Shown here piece by piece: positions 1-6,994 of a stretch of 9,325 nt of DNA. The notes beneath the pieces were generated by a model. That model worked only from the letters and a program-made list of their open reading frames with translations, had not been told where the DNA came from and did not search any database. The stretch is taken from contig DGFC01000150.1 in the NCBI GenBank assembly GCA_002391465.1, positions 524-9,848 of the forward strand. Direction: 5' to 3'. Position numbers and translations under genes: made by a program. The DNA is from Firmicutes bacterium UBA3910. GTDB taxonomy: Bacteria > Bacillota > Limnochordia > Darwinibacteriales > Darwinibacteriaceae. Within the stretch, counting starts at the first letter, position 1. The number at the start of each line of letters is the position of its first letter.

Positions 1-598
1 CCTCTTCCTGGTCATGGGTAACGTAAACAAAGGTGGTTCCGGTCTGTTTCTGCAGCCGGGTCAGCTCTGTCTGCATGTGCTTTCTCAGCTTTAGATCGAG
101 AGCGCCTAACGGCTCATCTAAAAGAAGTAATCCCGGCTCATTGATCATTGCCCGGGCAATGGCAATACGCTGCCTTTGACCCCCGGAAAGCTGGTTAGGC
201 ATGCGTTTTTCATAGCCCGTCATTTGAACCAGTTCCAACACTTCCCCGATCTTTTTCTCCAGTTCAGCCGGACCCATTGTCTTTTTTACCCGGGGACCGT
301 AGGCGATGTTGTCATACACGTTGAGATGGGGAAAAAGGGCGTAGTTTTGAAAAACGGTGTTGATGTTGCGTTTGTTGGGAGCCAGGTCCTTGATTGAACT
401 ACCATTCAGGAGAATATCTCCCGAATCAACCCTCTCCAGACCGGCAATACAGCGGAGTAAGGTTGTCTTACCGCAACCGGATGGACCGAGCAGGGTCAAA
501 AATTCGCCATGCTTGATGTCAAAGGAAATGTCATTCAAAGCATGGACGTCATCGAAATACTTATTTACTTTTTCTAAGCTCAGTAAGGGTGTTTTCAC
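1..598 (-). CDS. potA: Spermidine/putrescine-type ABC transporter ATP-binding protein (PotA-like), C-terminus outside window
   Basis: This is the cytoplasmic ATPase subunit of an ABC importer, most likely for polyamines. About 199 residues are visible and the gene runs off the window start. Walker A GPSGCGKTT is at residues 38-46, the Q-loop FQNYALFPH has its glutamine at 84, the signature LSGGQ is at 137-141, Walker B LLLLDE ends at 162, and the H-loop histidine in THDQEE is at 195. The segment after Walker B (LRKHMQTELTRLQ) closely resembles PotA of Escherichia coli. The start is GTG at 596-598, chosen because GGAAGGAG (605-612) lies 6 nt upstream and the family alignment begins there. The C-terminal regulatory TOBE domain is not in the window. 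PotA-like ATPases grade into those for sugars, iron and other solutes, so the substrate is inferred from similarity only. The permease and binding-protein genes would be expected beyond the left edge. Confidence 0.8.
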   Translation of the reverse strand, partial: MKTPLLSLEKVNKYFDDVHALNDISFDIKHGEFLTLLGPSGCGKTTLLRCIAGLERVDSGDILLNGSSIKDLAPNKRNINTVFQNYALFPHLNVYDNIAYGPRVKKTMGPAELEKKIGEVLELVQMTGYEKRMPNQLSGGQRQRIAIARAMINEPGLLLLDEPLGALDLKLRKHMQTELTRLQKQTGTTFVYVTHDQEE

Positions 599-639
599 AA
601 GGAACTCCTTCCTGCAACACTAAATGTAGCTGTATGATT

Positions 640-668
640 AGTATAAATAAATCGATCGCGGATGTCAA
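640..668 (-). promoter_or_regulatory. Sigma-A-type promoter of the potA-like gene
   Basis: On the minus strand a consensus -35 TTGACA (663-668) and a near-consensus -10 TATACT (640-645) are separated by exactly 17 bp. Transcription would begin near 633, giving a leader of about 35 nt that contains the GGAAGGAG ribosome binding site at 605-612. Eleven of twelve hexamer positions match the vegetative consensus, which implies strong basal expression unless a repressor acts. No clear operator was recognised, although a CGATCG palindrome lies in the spacer (652-657). Confidence 0.75.
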
Positions 669-719
669 AAATTACTTACCAAATCTGCCGTCTTCTGCCC
701 ATTTCGCCAGAACTTCACT

Positions 720-748
720 TTGCCCTTCCCAGCCAGAACAGATATAAT
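720..748 (+). promoter_or_regulatory. Possible promoter of the divergent exported-protein gene
   Basis: A perfect -10 hexamer TATAAT (743-748) lies 17 bp after TTGCCC (720-725), which matches four of six -35 positions. The predicted transcript start falls near 755, at the edge of the ribosome binding site GGGAGG (755-760). The leader would therefore be extremely short. Either initiation is slightly further upstream or this match is coincidental. Confidence 0.35.
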
Positions 749-767
749 CTGAACGGGAGGACTAATA

Positions 768-1346
768 ATGAACAAAGCAATTACCATGGGCCTGATCGGC
801 CTTTTACTCTTTTTCGGCCTGCAGCAGAGCAAACCGGAGACGCAGGAAATATTCGATTACCTTTACTTCCCCGGCACAATCACCGGTGTCAGGGACGACG
901 GCACCTCTTTCGCCGTTCTTACTCAAGATAGGGAGAATAAGGACAACTCCGCTGTCTTTTTCATTTCGGACGATGTTGTCGTACTGGATGGTAAGACCGG
1001 ATCTGTAATCGGACGCGATACGCTCAGCCTGGGCACCCACATTACAGCCTATTATCCCACCAACACTGTTGTGGCTCTCAGCATGCCGCCCCAGCTCACG
1101 CCGGAAGTGGTAGTGGTCCGTTCCGGCCAAGACACGGGATTTGTGCATGTGGCAGTTTTCGATGATAACCTTATGAGCAGTGACGGTCAGCTGCAGATCG
1201 ATTTATCCGTTGAGACCAGCGTGACAGATCTAAAGGGCAAGCCCGTCACCGGACTTGCGGGGAAAAGACTCGTTGTTTTTTATACCACTTCAACAAAAAG
1301 CATTCCTGCCCGGACTGTTCCGGAAAGAATCATTGTTTTTGACTAA
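768..1346 (+). CDS. Exported or membrane-anchored protein of unknown function with two similar beta-rich halves
   Basis: The protein has 192 residues and belongs to no family that I can name. The start ATG has GGGAGG (755-760) 7 nt upstream. Residues 5-19 are strongly hydrophobic after a single lysine, so it is exported or anchored by an uncleaved signal. There is no lipobox cysteine and no convincing AxA cleavage site. The rest is rich in alternating hydrophobic residues, glycine and aspartate, as in small beta-barrel domains. Residues 69-117 and 149-191 look related: each has a Val-rich strand, a D..G turn, a second strand ending in a Tyr-containing segment (ITAYYPT / VVFYTTS), then a proline-rich TPE or VPE stretch and a final hydrophobic strand. 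It is transcribed alone, divergent from the potA-like gene and convergent with the export operon. Nothing ties it functionally to either. Role unknown. Confidence 0.75.
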   Translation: MNKAITMGLIGLLLFFGLQQSKPETQEIFDYLYFPGTITGVRDDGTSFAVLTQDRENKDNSAVFFISDDVVVLDGKTGSVIGRDTLSLGTHITAYYPTNTVVALSMPPQLTPEVVVVRSGQDTGFVHVAVFDDNLMSSDGQLQIDLSVETSVTDLKGKPVTGLAGKRLVVFYTTSTKSIPARTVPERIIVFD

Positions 1347-1352
1347 CACAAA

Positions 1353-1382
1353 AAAAGAACCGGTACGCTGACCGGTTCTTTT
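1353..1382. terminator. Bidirectional intrinsic terminator between convergent genes
   Basis: A perfect 12-bp inverted repeat (1353-1364 pairing with 1371-1382, core GAACCGGT) encloses a 6-nt loop. On the minus strand it starts one base after the stop codon of the last operon gene, and the stem runs into seven consecutive T residues. On the plus strand it lies 6 nt after the stop of the exported-protein gene and ends in only four T residues, so termination should be stronger for the minus-strand operon. Confidence 0.9.
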
Positions 1383-1383
1383 G

Positions 1384-2634
1384 CTATTCATAACCCAGTG
1401 CCCTGACCGGGTCGAGCCTTGCAGCCTGTACGGCTGGGTAAAGCCCGAAAACCTGGCCGATTAGGATCGCCAGTAAAGCGGCCAACAGCGCTGCCAGGGG
1501 ATGAAGCCCCCCAATTGAGCCAACATCCTGGGAAACCAGCTCCTGAATGAGCATGGAGCCCACCGCATCGGCACTGAAGAATGCTGCGATCAGCCCAATC
1601 AACGAACCCAGAAGCGAGAAGACAAAGGACTCGTGCAGAATCTGACGCACTATAACACTCCTGGAGGCGCCTAAAGCCTTGCGCAGCCCAACCTCCCGGG
1701 TACGCTCCACCACACTCACCAGCATAATGCTTAAAATGCCGATGGCGCTGATTAAAATGGCCATAAAAGCGAAGGCACCGAAGAAGATTGTCAGCTGCCC
1801 AATCTGCTGCTGCAGGAAGTTGCTTTCGGCGAAATACTCGCCCCTAACGGTCATATTCTCCATGCTGCGGTCCGCTAGGATAATCTCTGCTTCAGCAACC
1901 GCATCATATACCTTATCCGGCTGGGATACGATATAGATTTCGGAATAGCGCCGCGTATCCCCATCCATTCCCATACCCTGAAAACGGTACAGGTCTACAC
2001 CAAGGGGAAAGATCATATGGCTTTCCATCAGGAAGTAGCCAAGGACCGCGCCGGGCCATTTGTAGACACCAATCACCTCAAACCCGGGCCCCTCGTCCTG
2101 GTAGGCACCTAGCTTGATGTACTTCCCCAAGGCACTCTGGTCGGGGTAAAGCTGCTGGGCAACTACATCGGAAATGAGCACCACCTGATTTCCCTGAGCC
2201 GCATCCTGCTGGGTAAAGAAATGCCCCTCCACCATTTCCAAGTTGACAGCCTGGCTAAACTCAGGATTAGTCCTGGCCACAGTAAGCACTTTGTAGGCTA
2301 AGCCGTCTGCTAAGATGGACCGCTCCCAACCCAACTCATAAATGAAGGCAGTATCGATGTAATCGGACGCCTTCAAGCGCTCCAAGTCCTCAAGGCGGAA
2401 ATTGCTGGTGGAGGAGCCGCCCCCCTCCATCTCCATCACTTCAGACACGGTCAGTTTTGCCAAGGAGCCGGACAACTGCCCTTGGCCGCCTCCCGCCATA
2501 TCGGCCGCTTGGAAATTGAGGGACAACAAGACCGCAACTACCCAAACACCCAAGCCCAACTGCAGTATTGTCAGGAGGGAACGCAAGGGTCTTTTTTTCA
2601 TTATCCTAATGGTGAATAAAAACGTCTCTAGCAT
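1384..2634 (-). CDS. MacB/FtsX-type ABC transporter permease B
   Basis: This 416-residue inner-membrane subunit matches the length of stand-alone MacB-family permeases. Predicted membrane segments lie at about 19-41, 282-307, 337-357 and 380-400. The large extracytoplasmic MacB_PCD-type domain sits between the first two. After the second segment comes the classical coupling-helix motif ERTREVGLRKALGAS (310-324), which contacts the ATPase. The C-terminus has the conserved GLYPAVQAARLDPVRALGYE stretch. The ATG start has AGGAGG 7 nt upstream. That site overlaps the stop of permease A, only 11 nt away, so the two are probably translationally coupled. It is the last gene of the six-gene operon. 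It most likely pairs with permease A to form a heterodimer driven by the ATPase at 6302-6994. The cargo (drug, peptide, lipid or lipoprotein) cannot be read from the sequence. Confidence 0.88.
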   Translation of the reverse strand: MLETFLFTIRIMKKRPLRSLLTILQLGLGVWVVAVLLSLNFQAADMAGGGQGQLSGSLAKLTVSEVMEMEGGGSSTSNFRLEDLERLKASDYIDTAFIYELGWERSILADGLAYKVLTVARTNPEFSQAVNLEMVEGHFFTQQDAAQGNQVVLISDVVAQQLYPDQSALGKYIKLGAYQDEGPGFEVIGVYKWPGAVLGYFLMESHMIFPLGVDLYRFQGMGMDGDTRRYSEIYIVSQPDKVYDAVAEAEIILADRSMENMTVRGEYFAESNFLQQQIGQLTIFFGAFAFMAILISAIGILSIMLVSVVERTREVGLRKALGASRSVIVRQILHESFVFSLLGSLIGLIAAFFSADAVGSMLIQELVSQDVGSIGGLHPLAALLAALLAILIGQVFGLYPAVQAARLDPVRALGYE

Positions 2635-2645
2635 GAACTCCCCTC

Positions 2646-3932
2646 CTAATCTGTGCGCAGGGCATCTGCCGGATCAATTTTGGAGGCCAAAAAGGCGGGG
2701 TATACACCAAACAGCAGACTGATCAAAACGCCAAGCCCCGCTCCAAGCAGGAGCCTGATCCCTGTCATGGCATCCATGTTTCCTCCCAGGGCCGCCTTAA
2801 GCAGGGCGCTCAGCCCATAAGAAACACCAACACCCAGCAGAGCACCGATTATACCTAATAGTGATGCTTCACCCATAAACTGGCGGAACACCATACCCCG
2901 GGAGCTCCCAAGGGCAATGGAAAGGCCCACCGCTTTGGTCCTCTTCAAAACTCGAGCCAACATCAGATTGAGGATATTAATTACCGCAATCACCAAGCCC
3001 AAGGAGGCAAACACTCCGACAATAACCGCGTAGCGTCTAAGAAGTCTCTGGCTTTCCACATAATCTTCCAGCGGGCTCTGCACCGCCGCACTGTCTCCCC
3101 AAATCAACCGAGCTTCTTCTTCTACCCTCTCTTTGGCAAGGAAGAGATCAACGTCCGGATCCACCCCAATGGAAACTTGGTAGAAATTATCACTGTCCTC
3201 GTAGGGGGAAGCGGTAACAGGTGCGTAGACACTGCGCCCCTCTTCAAAGGCCAGAAAACTGCCCAACGGTTCTTCCCGTGTGGGCTCAACTACCCCGATC
3301 ACGGTGAAAATGACCGAATCATTCCAGAGGTCGAGGGGAATTTCCCTGCCGATGGGATCCTCATCACCGAAGAGGGATTGGGCCAGGCGAGCGGGGAGCA
3401 CCGCAACCCTGCTGCCGTTCTCAATGTCCTCTGGCAGGAAAAGGCTTCCCTTCACCAGTTCCAGCCCTTTAAAAGCGAAGTAGGCGGGCAAAGTTCCCGC
3501 AAAACTCACTTCTTCTGCACTCAACCAGGGAAACATGGCCAACTCTTCAGGTAGTTCAGCCCCCTCCAACAGGGCTGTTGTACCGGACCATCTCGTTTCT
3601 ACAAAAACGTGCATTGTCTCAGGTAGGCTGCGCTGCAGTTCCTCCACCTCACTAAGGGTGCTATACCAACGGGAAGTGGGAAGTTCCGTACCCAACAGCA
3701 CAATGGGTGCACCGCCGCGCCCGATTACATCCGTTTTGTCCAATACCTGCAGGGTGCGCATATAGTCCTGTTCGGTGATCTGCTGAAACTGCGTATTCGT
3801 GGCAAAGAACAGGGAAAATACAGTTACAATCACCCCTACCCCTAGGGCAATGGCCAAAATGATCAAGATAGACTCAAACAAGTGGCGGCGGGAATGCCGC
3901 CAAGACCAGCTCAATTGATCCAAGATTAACAC
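2646..3932 (-). CDS. MacB/FtsX-type ABC transporter permease A, with divergent coupling helix
   Basis: This 428-residue permease has the four-segment MacB layout: membrane segments near 20-44, 301-326, 355-380 and 391-412, with an extracytoplasmic domain of about 250 residues after the first. The C-terminal motif YPAFLASKIDPADALR is conserved. The coupling-helix region reads LKRTKAVGLSIALGSS (329-344), against the usual ERTREIGxRxAxGA. The leading and central acidic residues and the later arginine are therefore lost. The start is GTG at 3930-3932, preceded by GAGGGGG with 7 nt spacing. A neighbouring GTG at 3938-3940 is out of frame. The gene lies 15 nt after TolC-like gene 2 and 11 nt before permease B. 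The sequence is clearly different from permease B, so a heterodimer is more likely than two homodimers. That pairing is inference. Confidence 0.87.
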   Translation of the reverse strand: MLILDQLSWSWRHSRRHLFESILIILAIALGVGVIVTVFSLFFATNTQFQQITEQDYMRTLQVLDKTDVIGRGGAPIVLLGTELPTSRWYSTLSEVEELQRSLPETMHVFVETRWSGTTALLEGAELPEELAMFPWLSAEEVSFAGTLPAYFAFKGLELVKGSLFLPEDIENGSRVAVLPARLAQSLFGDEDPIGREIPLDLWNDSVIFTVIGVVEPTREEPLGSFLAFEEGRSVYAPVTASPYEDSDNFYQVSIGVDPDVDLFLAKERVEEEARLIWGDSAAVQSPLEDYVESQRLLRRYAVIVGVFASLGLVIAVINILNLMLARVLKRTKAVGLSIALGSSRGMVFRQFMGEASLLGIIGALLGVGVSYGLSALLKAALGGNMDAMTGIRLLLGAGLGVLISLLFGVYPAFLASKIDPADALRTD

Positions 3933-3947
3933 GTGCCCACCCCCTCT

Positions 3948-5252
3948 TTACTCCAACACTTCCAAGAGGACTGCGGCTAGCGGCCTGCCGCAGCCGGACA
4001 ACAGCTCTAAGACAGCAATTCCTAAATCAAGTTCCCTGTGGCTGCGGGCATATTCCGCCTCTAACAGTGCCAAGCGAACTTCTTCCAATTGCAGTTCTGT
4101 AATTAAGCCTGCCGCCAATTGGCGCTGGCTCAGTTCCCATTTCTCCAGCATTTCCTCTAGTTTTTCCTGACTGGCAAGCAGCTGTGATTGGGCACTGGAC
4201 ACCTTTTTGAGGGCAGCCTGAAGGCTCTTAGAAACTTCGATCTCGGCGGTCTCAAATGCCCGTTCCGCCCTGGCCAGGGCCAGTTCCAACTCTTCCAGCA
4301 CAACAGATCTGGGATAAAGGGTCTTGCTGGCGGTTAAACCAACATCCCACTTCAGATCCTGATCAATACCGCCACTGGCCGCCACCTGCCAGCCCATCGT
4401 TTTTTGCTCGTATTCCAGCTCCGCCTGGGCTTTTTTCAGATCCGCTTCCGCCTTCCGCCAAGCAGTGCTAGCTGAAAACCATTCTTGCCGTAGTTTATCT
4501 GCTTGAAAGGAGGCATTGAGATCAGAAAACTCAACCAAAGGATCATAGGCAGTACCGTCCGGTTCATCTAAAAACCGCGCCAGTTCCAGCTGGAGCTCTG
4601 CAAGCTCGGACTGCTGCTGCGCCAAGCGTTCTTCCGACCCTTTCAGCTCTTTGATAATGGGTTCCGTATCGTAACCGGGCGTCTGCATGGCCGCCTGGAA
4701 AGTACGCTCTAAAAGCCCATGTTCCTGCTCTGTCAGAGACTTCTGATCTAAAGCCTGCCGTAAGCGAATGAGCAAATCCAAAGCCTGCAGAATCAGGTTG
4801 TTTTCCTGCCTAAGCTGCATTTCTTCCGCCGAAAGTTCACCTGTGGGCAGCTCACCTGTCGCAAAAAACTGGTACTCCAGACTCAAATCGCCCTTAGCTG
4901 AGGTAGTCAGGCCAGTCTGATCCAACCTTAGGTTCAGCGTTCCGTCCAAGGCTGCGCCTGAGTCAAGGGGCAATTTAAAGGTTAGACTGCCTGAAGGCTC
5001 CTGCAGCCTGCCATTGTCAATTTTGATGGGCTCAGCTGTCACAGCAATAACGGGTTTTTTGACCAGCGCTTCCCGCTTGGCAGCCAAACTCTGCTCCCAC
5101 AGGAAGAAGGAGTGTTCTAAGTTGCGTTCAAAGGCTAGGCCGATCGCTTCCAGGGGTGTAATCACCCGCCTGTCTTCCCCTGCAAAGACTGCGGTACTGA
5201 GCATGAGGCAGCAGAGGAAGGCAACAACCAGCCGTTTTGTCCTATTAGTCAT
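3948..5252 (-). CDS. TolC-family efflux protein 2, with strand segments retained
   Basis: The protein has 434 residues. A signal peptide covers about 1-24 (hydrophobic 8-19, cleavage likely after VFA). The mature part has the two-repeat organisation of the outer membrane efflux protein family: long charged helices able to form coiled coils, interrupted in each half by strand-like segments. In half one these lie at about 66-130, with alternating hydrophobic residues such as SLTFKLPLD, TLNLRLD and LSLEYQFF. In half two they lie at about 286-313 (GWQVAASGG and WDVGLTASK). The C-terminal repeat carries RQLAAGLITELQL, typical of TolC helices. Its length is near the usual 420-490. The ATG overlaps the end of TolC-like gene 1 by 8 nt, and GGGAGG lies 9 nt upstream. 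It probably forms, alone or with TolC-like protein 1, the channel part of the exporter. Whether an outer membrane exists in this organism is unknown. Confidence 0.75.
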   Translation of the reverse strand: MTNRTKRLVVAFLCCLMLSTAVFAGEDRRVITPLEAIGLAFERNLEHSFFLWEQSLAAKREALVKKPVIAVTAEPIKIDNGRLQEPSGSLTFKLPLDSGAALDGTLNLRLDQTGLTTSAKGDLSLEYQFFATGELPTGELSAEEMQLRQENNLILQALDLLIRLRQALDQKSLTEQEHGLLERTFQAAMQTPGYDTEPIIKELKGSEERLAQQQSELAELQLELARFLDEPDGTAYDPLVEFSDLNASFQADKLRQEWFSASTAWRKAEADLKKAQAELEYEQKTMGWQVAASGGIDQDLKWDVGLTASKTLYPRSVVLEELELALARAERAFETAEIEVSKSLQAALKKVSSAQSQLLASQEKLEEMLEKWELSQRQLAAGLITELQLEEVRLALLEAEYARSHRELDLGIAVLELLSGCGRPLAAVLLEVLE

Positions 5253-6309
5253 CAGCGGCAGCCTCCCAAGGCTCTTCCGCCAAACCGATAGTGCGCAGCA
5301 AGTCCAGCCTAGCTAGGGTGTAGCTCAAGAGAGAACTGCTGTAGCTGCGCTCTAAATCAGCTAGTTTCTCCTGCTGGGACACGATCTGGGCATTGCTCAA
5401 CACCCCTGCCGCGTACTTCGCCTCCTCTGCCTGGAGCGTTTTGCGTTCCAGTTCAATCTGCTGTTCCAAAGCCTCAAGGTTGTGGGCTTGATCGAGGAGG
5501 GAGTAAAAACTGCTGCGGATTTTGAAATACAGGTTCTGCTCCGCCTGTCGCAGCGCTATTTCAGCCTTCTCCTCTTCGGCCAAGGCCCGCTCCAGCTCCA
5601 CTCTAGGTGAAAATGGGCTGCGGGCAGCGCTCACTGCCTCTTTAGCCTTCGCCAGTCTCTCCTTGGCAGCAGCGATTCCCCCATCCACACTGAATGCCAG
5701 CTCCACACAGGCAGCCAAGTCCAACTCAAAGGGGACAAACTCGAGCAGCATCCGCTCGGTTAAAACAATCTGGGTATCTAAAGGCAGGCCCAACAGCTCG
5801 TTGAATTTCATCCGCTCCGTTTCGAGCCCGATCAATTCCTTTTCATACCGGTATTCCGCCTCAAACAAGCTGTTTTCCGATCGCTGGATATCAAGGGTGG
5901 AAAGGAGACCAGCTTCGAATTTCTTCTTGTCCACCGCCAGTTGGTTCTCCGCCCGTTCTTTTGCCTTCAAAACGTTGGCAACGGAGGTTTCCTTCTCCAA
6001 CAGTTGGTAATAGCTGTTGCGCACAGAACTGTAGAGGCTTGCCTTTTCGTCCAAATAAAGCTGATTGGCCTTTTCCCAGGCTTCAGACGCTTCCTTTAGC
6101 ATCTCACTGTCGCCCACAATTTCAGCCCGTTCTAAATCTGCCCGGGCTGCCTGCCAGTCGATCCGCTGCAGGCGAAAACTGAGGTTGTTTGCAAGAGACA
6201 ATGCAAATGCTTCTGCCAAGCTCAACTCTAAGGTCTCTGCCCAAACGGGAACAGAAGTTAGGAGCAGGCAGGTCAGGATGATCAGCAGCTTGCTTGAACG
6301 TTTAAGCAT
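5245..6309 (-). CDS. Short TolC-family coiled-coil protein 1, apparently without barrel strands
   Basis: The protein has 354 residues. The signal peptide is at 1-24 (hydrophobic 8-20, cleavage after VWA). Two related halves, about 27-174 and 195-343, share the TolC-type motif FEAGLLSTLDI (131-141) / YAAGVLSNAQI (299-309), followed by a long helix ending in Leu-Gly-Leu or Ile-Gly-Leu. Nearly everything is charged, heptad-like helix. Where canonical TolC proteins carry two strands per half, this protein has only GDSEMLKEASEAWEK (66-80) and SPFSPRVELERALAEEEKAE (231-250), with no convincing strands. It is accordingly shorter than usual. The start is ATG at 6307-6309, with GAAGGTG (6316-6322) 6 nt upstream. 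A GTG at 6316-6318 lies inside that site and is rejected. The chosen start gives an 8-nt overlap with the ATPase gene, matching the overlap at the next junction. It is likely part of the exporter; its exact role is inferred. Confidence 0.8.
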   Translation of the reverse strand: MLKRSSKLLIILTCLLLTSVPVWAETLELSLAEAFALSLANNLSFRLQRIDWQAARADLERAEIVGDSEMLKEASEAWEKANQLYLDEKASLYSSVRNSYYQLLEKETSVANVLKAKERAENQLAVDKKKFEAGLLSTLDIQRSENSLFEAEYRYEKELIGLETERMKFNELLGLPLDTQIVLTERMLLEFVPFELDLAACVELAFSVDGGIAAAKERLAKAKEAVSAARSPFSPRVELERALAEEEKAEIALRQAEQNLYFKIRSSFYSLLDQAHNLEALEQQIELERKTLQAEEAKYAAGVLSNAQIVSQQEKLADLERSYSSSLLSYTLARLDLLRTIGLAEEPWEAAADD

Positions 6310-6994
6310 GCCTAGCACCTTCTTTCACTTCATCGTTGGCAATGGCACCGTCCCGCAGCCGAACTAGGCGTTTCCCGTAGGTGCTGATGGCAGGGTCATG
6401 GGTAACGATTACGATCGTTGTACCGTTTTCGTTCAGCTTCTGCAAAATCTCCATTATTTCCGCCCCCTGATCGGTGGCCAGGTTACCGGTGGGTTCGTCG
6501 GCAAGGATGAGCGTTGGATCGTTGGCCAGTGCCCGGGCAATGGCCACCCGCTGCTGTTCCCCCCCTGACAGTTGGGTGGGCAGGTGGTTGAAGCGGTGAT
6601 CCATATCCACTGAGGCCAGGAGGTGTTCTGCCCGTTCCCTTCGCTCACGCCTGGGTGTGCCGGCGTAGGCAAGTGGTACCATCACATTCTCCACAGCGGT
6701 CAGTTCCGGGAAGAGGTTATAACTCTGGAAGATAAAGCCAAAATGCTGATTTCTCACCTTGGCCAACTCCCGGTCTTTCAAGAGGGTTATATCCACGTCT
6801 TCTAAGAAATAACTACCTTCGCTGGGCTTATCAAGCACCCCTAAGATGTTGAGGAGGGTGGATTTGCCCGAGCCGGAGGGGCCCATGATGGAGAGGAATT
6901 CGCCCCGTGCAATTTCCAGATCGACGCTGTCCAATGCCCGAATCTCCACATCACCCATGAAGTACACTTTGCTCACTTTCTCTAACCTGATCAC
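6302..6994 (-). CDS. MacB/LolD-type ABC transporter ATP-binding protein
   Basis: This 230-residue ATPase powers the exporter from the cytoplasmic side. Walker [10 protein letters not shown] is at 38-46, the Q-loop glutamine of [10 protein letters not shown] at 90, signature LSGGEQQR at 142-149, Walker B LILADE ending at 167, and the H-loop histidine of VTHD at 199. The sequence DEPTGNLAT after Walker B is typical of the LolD/MacB branch, except that the D-loop aspartate (usually NLD) is alanine. The length is usual for a stand-alone subunit. The start is GTG at 6992-6994, overlapping the TGA stop of the fusion-protein gene by 4 nt, with AAGGAGG 9 nt upstream. The nearby ATG is out of frame. 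It is the only ATPase in the operon and must serve both permeases, presumably as a homodimer under a permease heterodimer. Confidence 0.93.
   Translation of the reverse strand: MIRLEKVSKVYFMGDVEIRALDSVDLEIARGEFLSIMGPSGSGKSTLLNILGVLDKPSEGSYFLEDVDITLLKDRELAKVRNQHFGFIFQSYNLFPELTAVENVMVPLAYAGTPRRERRERAEHLLASVDMDHRFNHLPTQLSGGEQQRVAIARALANDPTLILADEPTGNLATDQGAEIMEILQKLNENGTTIVIVTHDPAISTYGKRLVRLRDGAIANDEVKEGARHA
6316..6322 (-). promoter_or_regulatory. Ribosome binding site that sets the TolC-like gene 1 start
   Basis: GAAGGTG lies 6 nt before the ATG at 6307-6309. It sits inside the coding end of the ATPase gene, so initiation is probably coupled to translation of that gene. The in-frame GTG at 6316-6318 is part of this site and therefore unlikely to be the start. 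Confidence 0.65.

Noticed and set aside
804..1148. Minus-strand open frame opposite the exported-protein gene
   Set aside because: No ribosome binding site, no recognisable pattern, and the plus-strand gene has a signal sequence, a ribosome binding site and a terminator.
5522..6010. Plus-strand open frame of about 162 codons rich in Ser and Ala
   Set aside because: It is a shadow of the coiled-coil TolC-like gene; serine and alanine richness is the expected antisense image of its leucine, glutamate and alanine codons.
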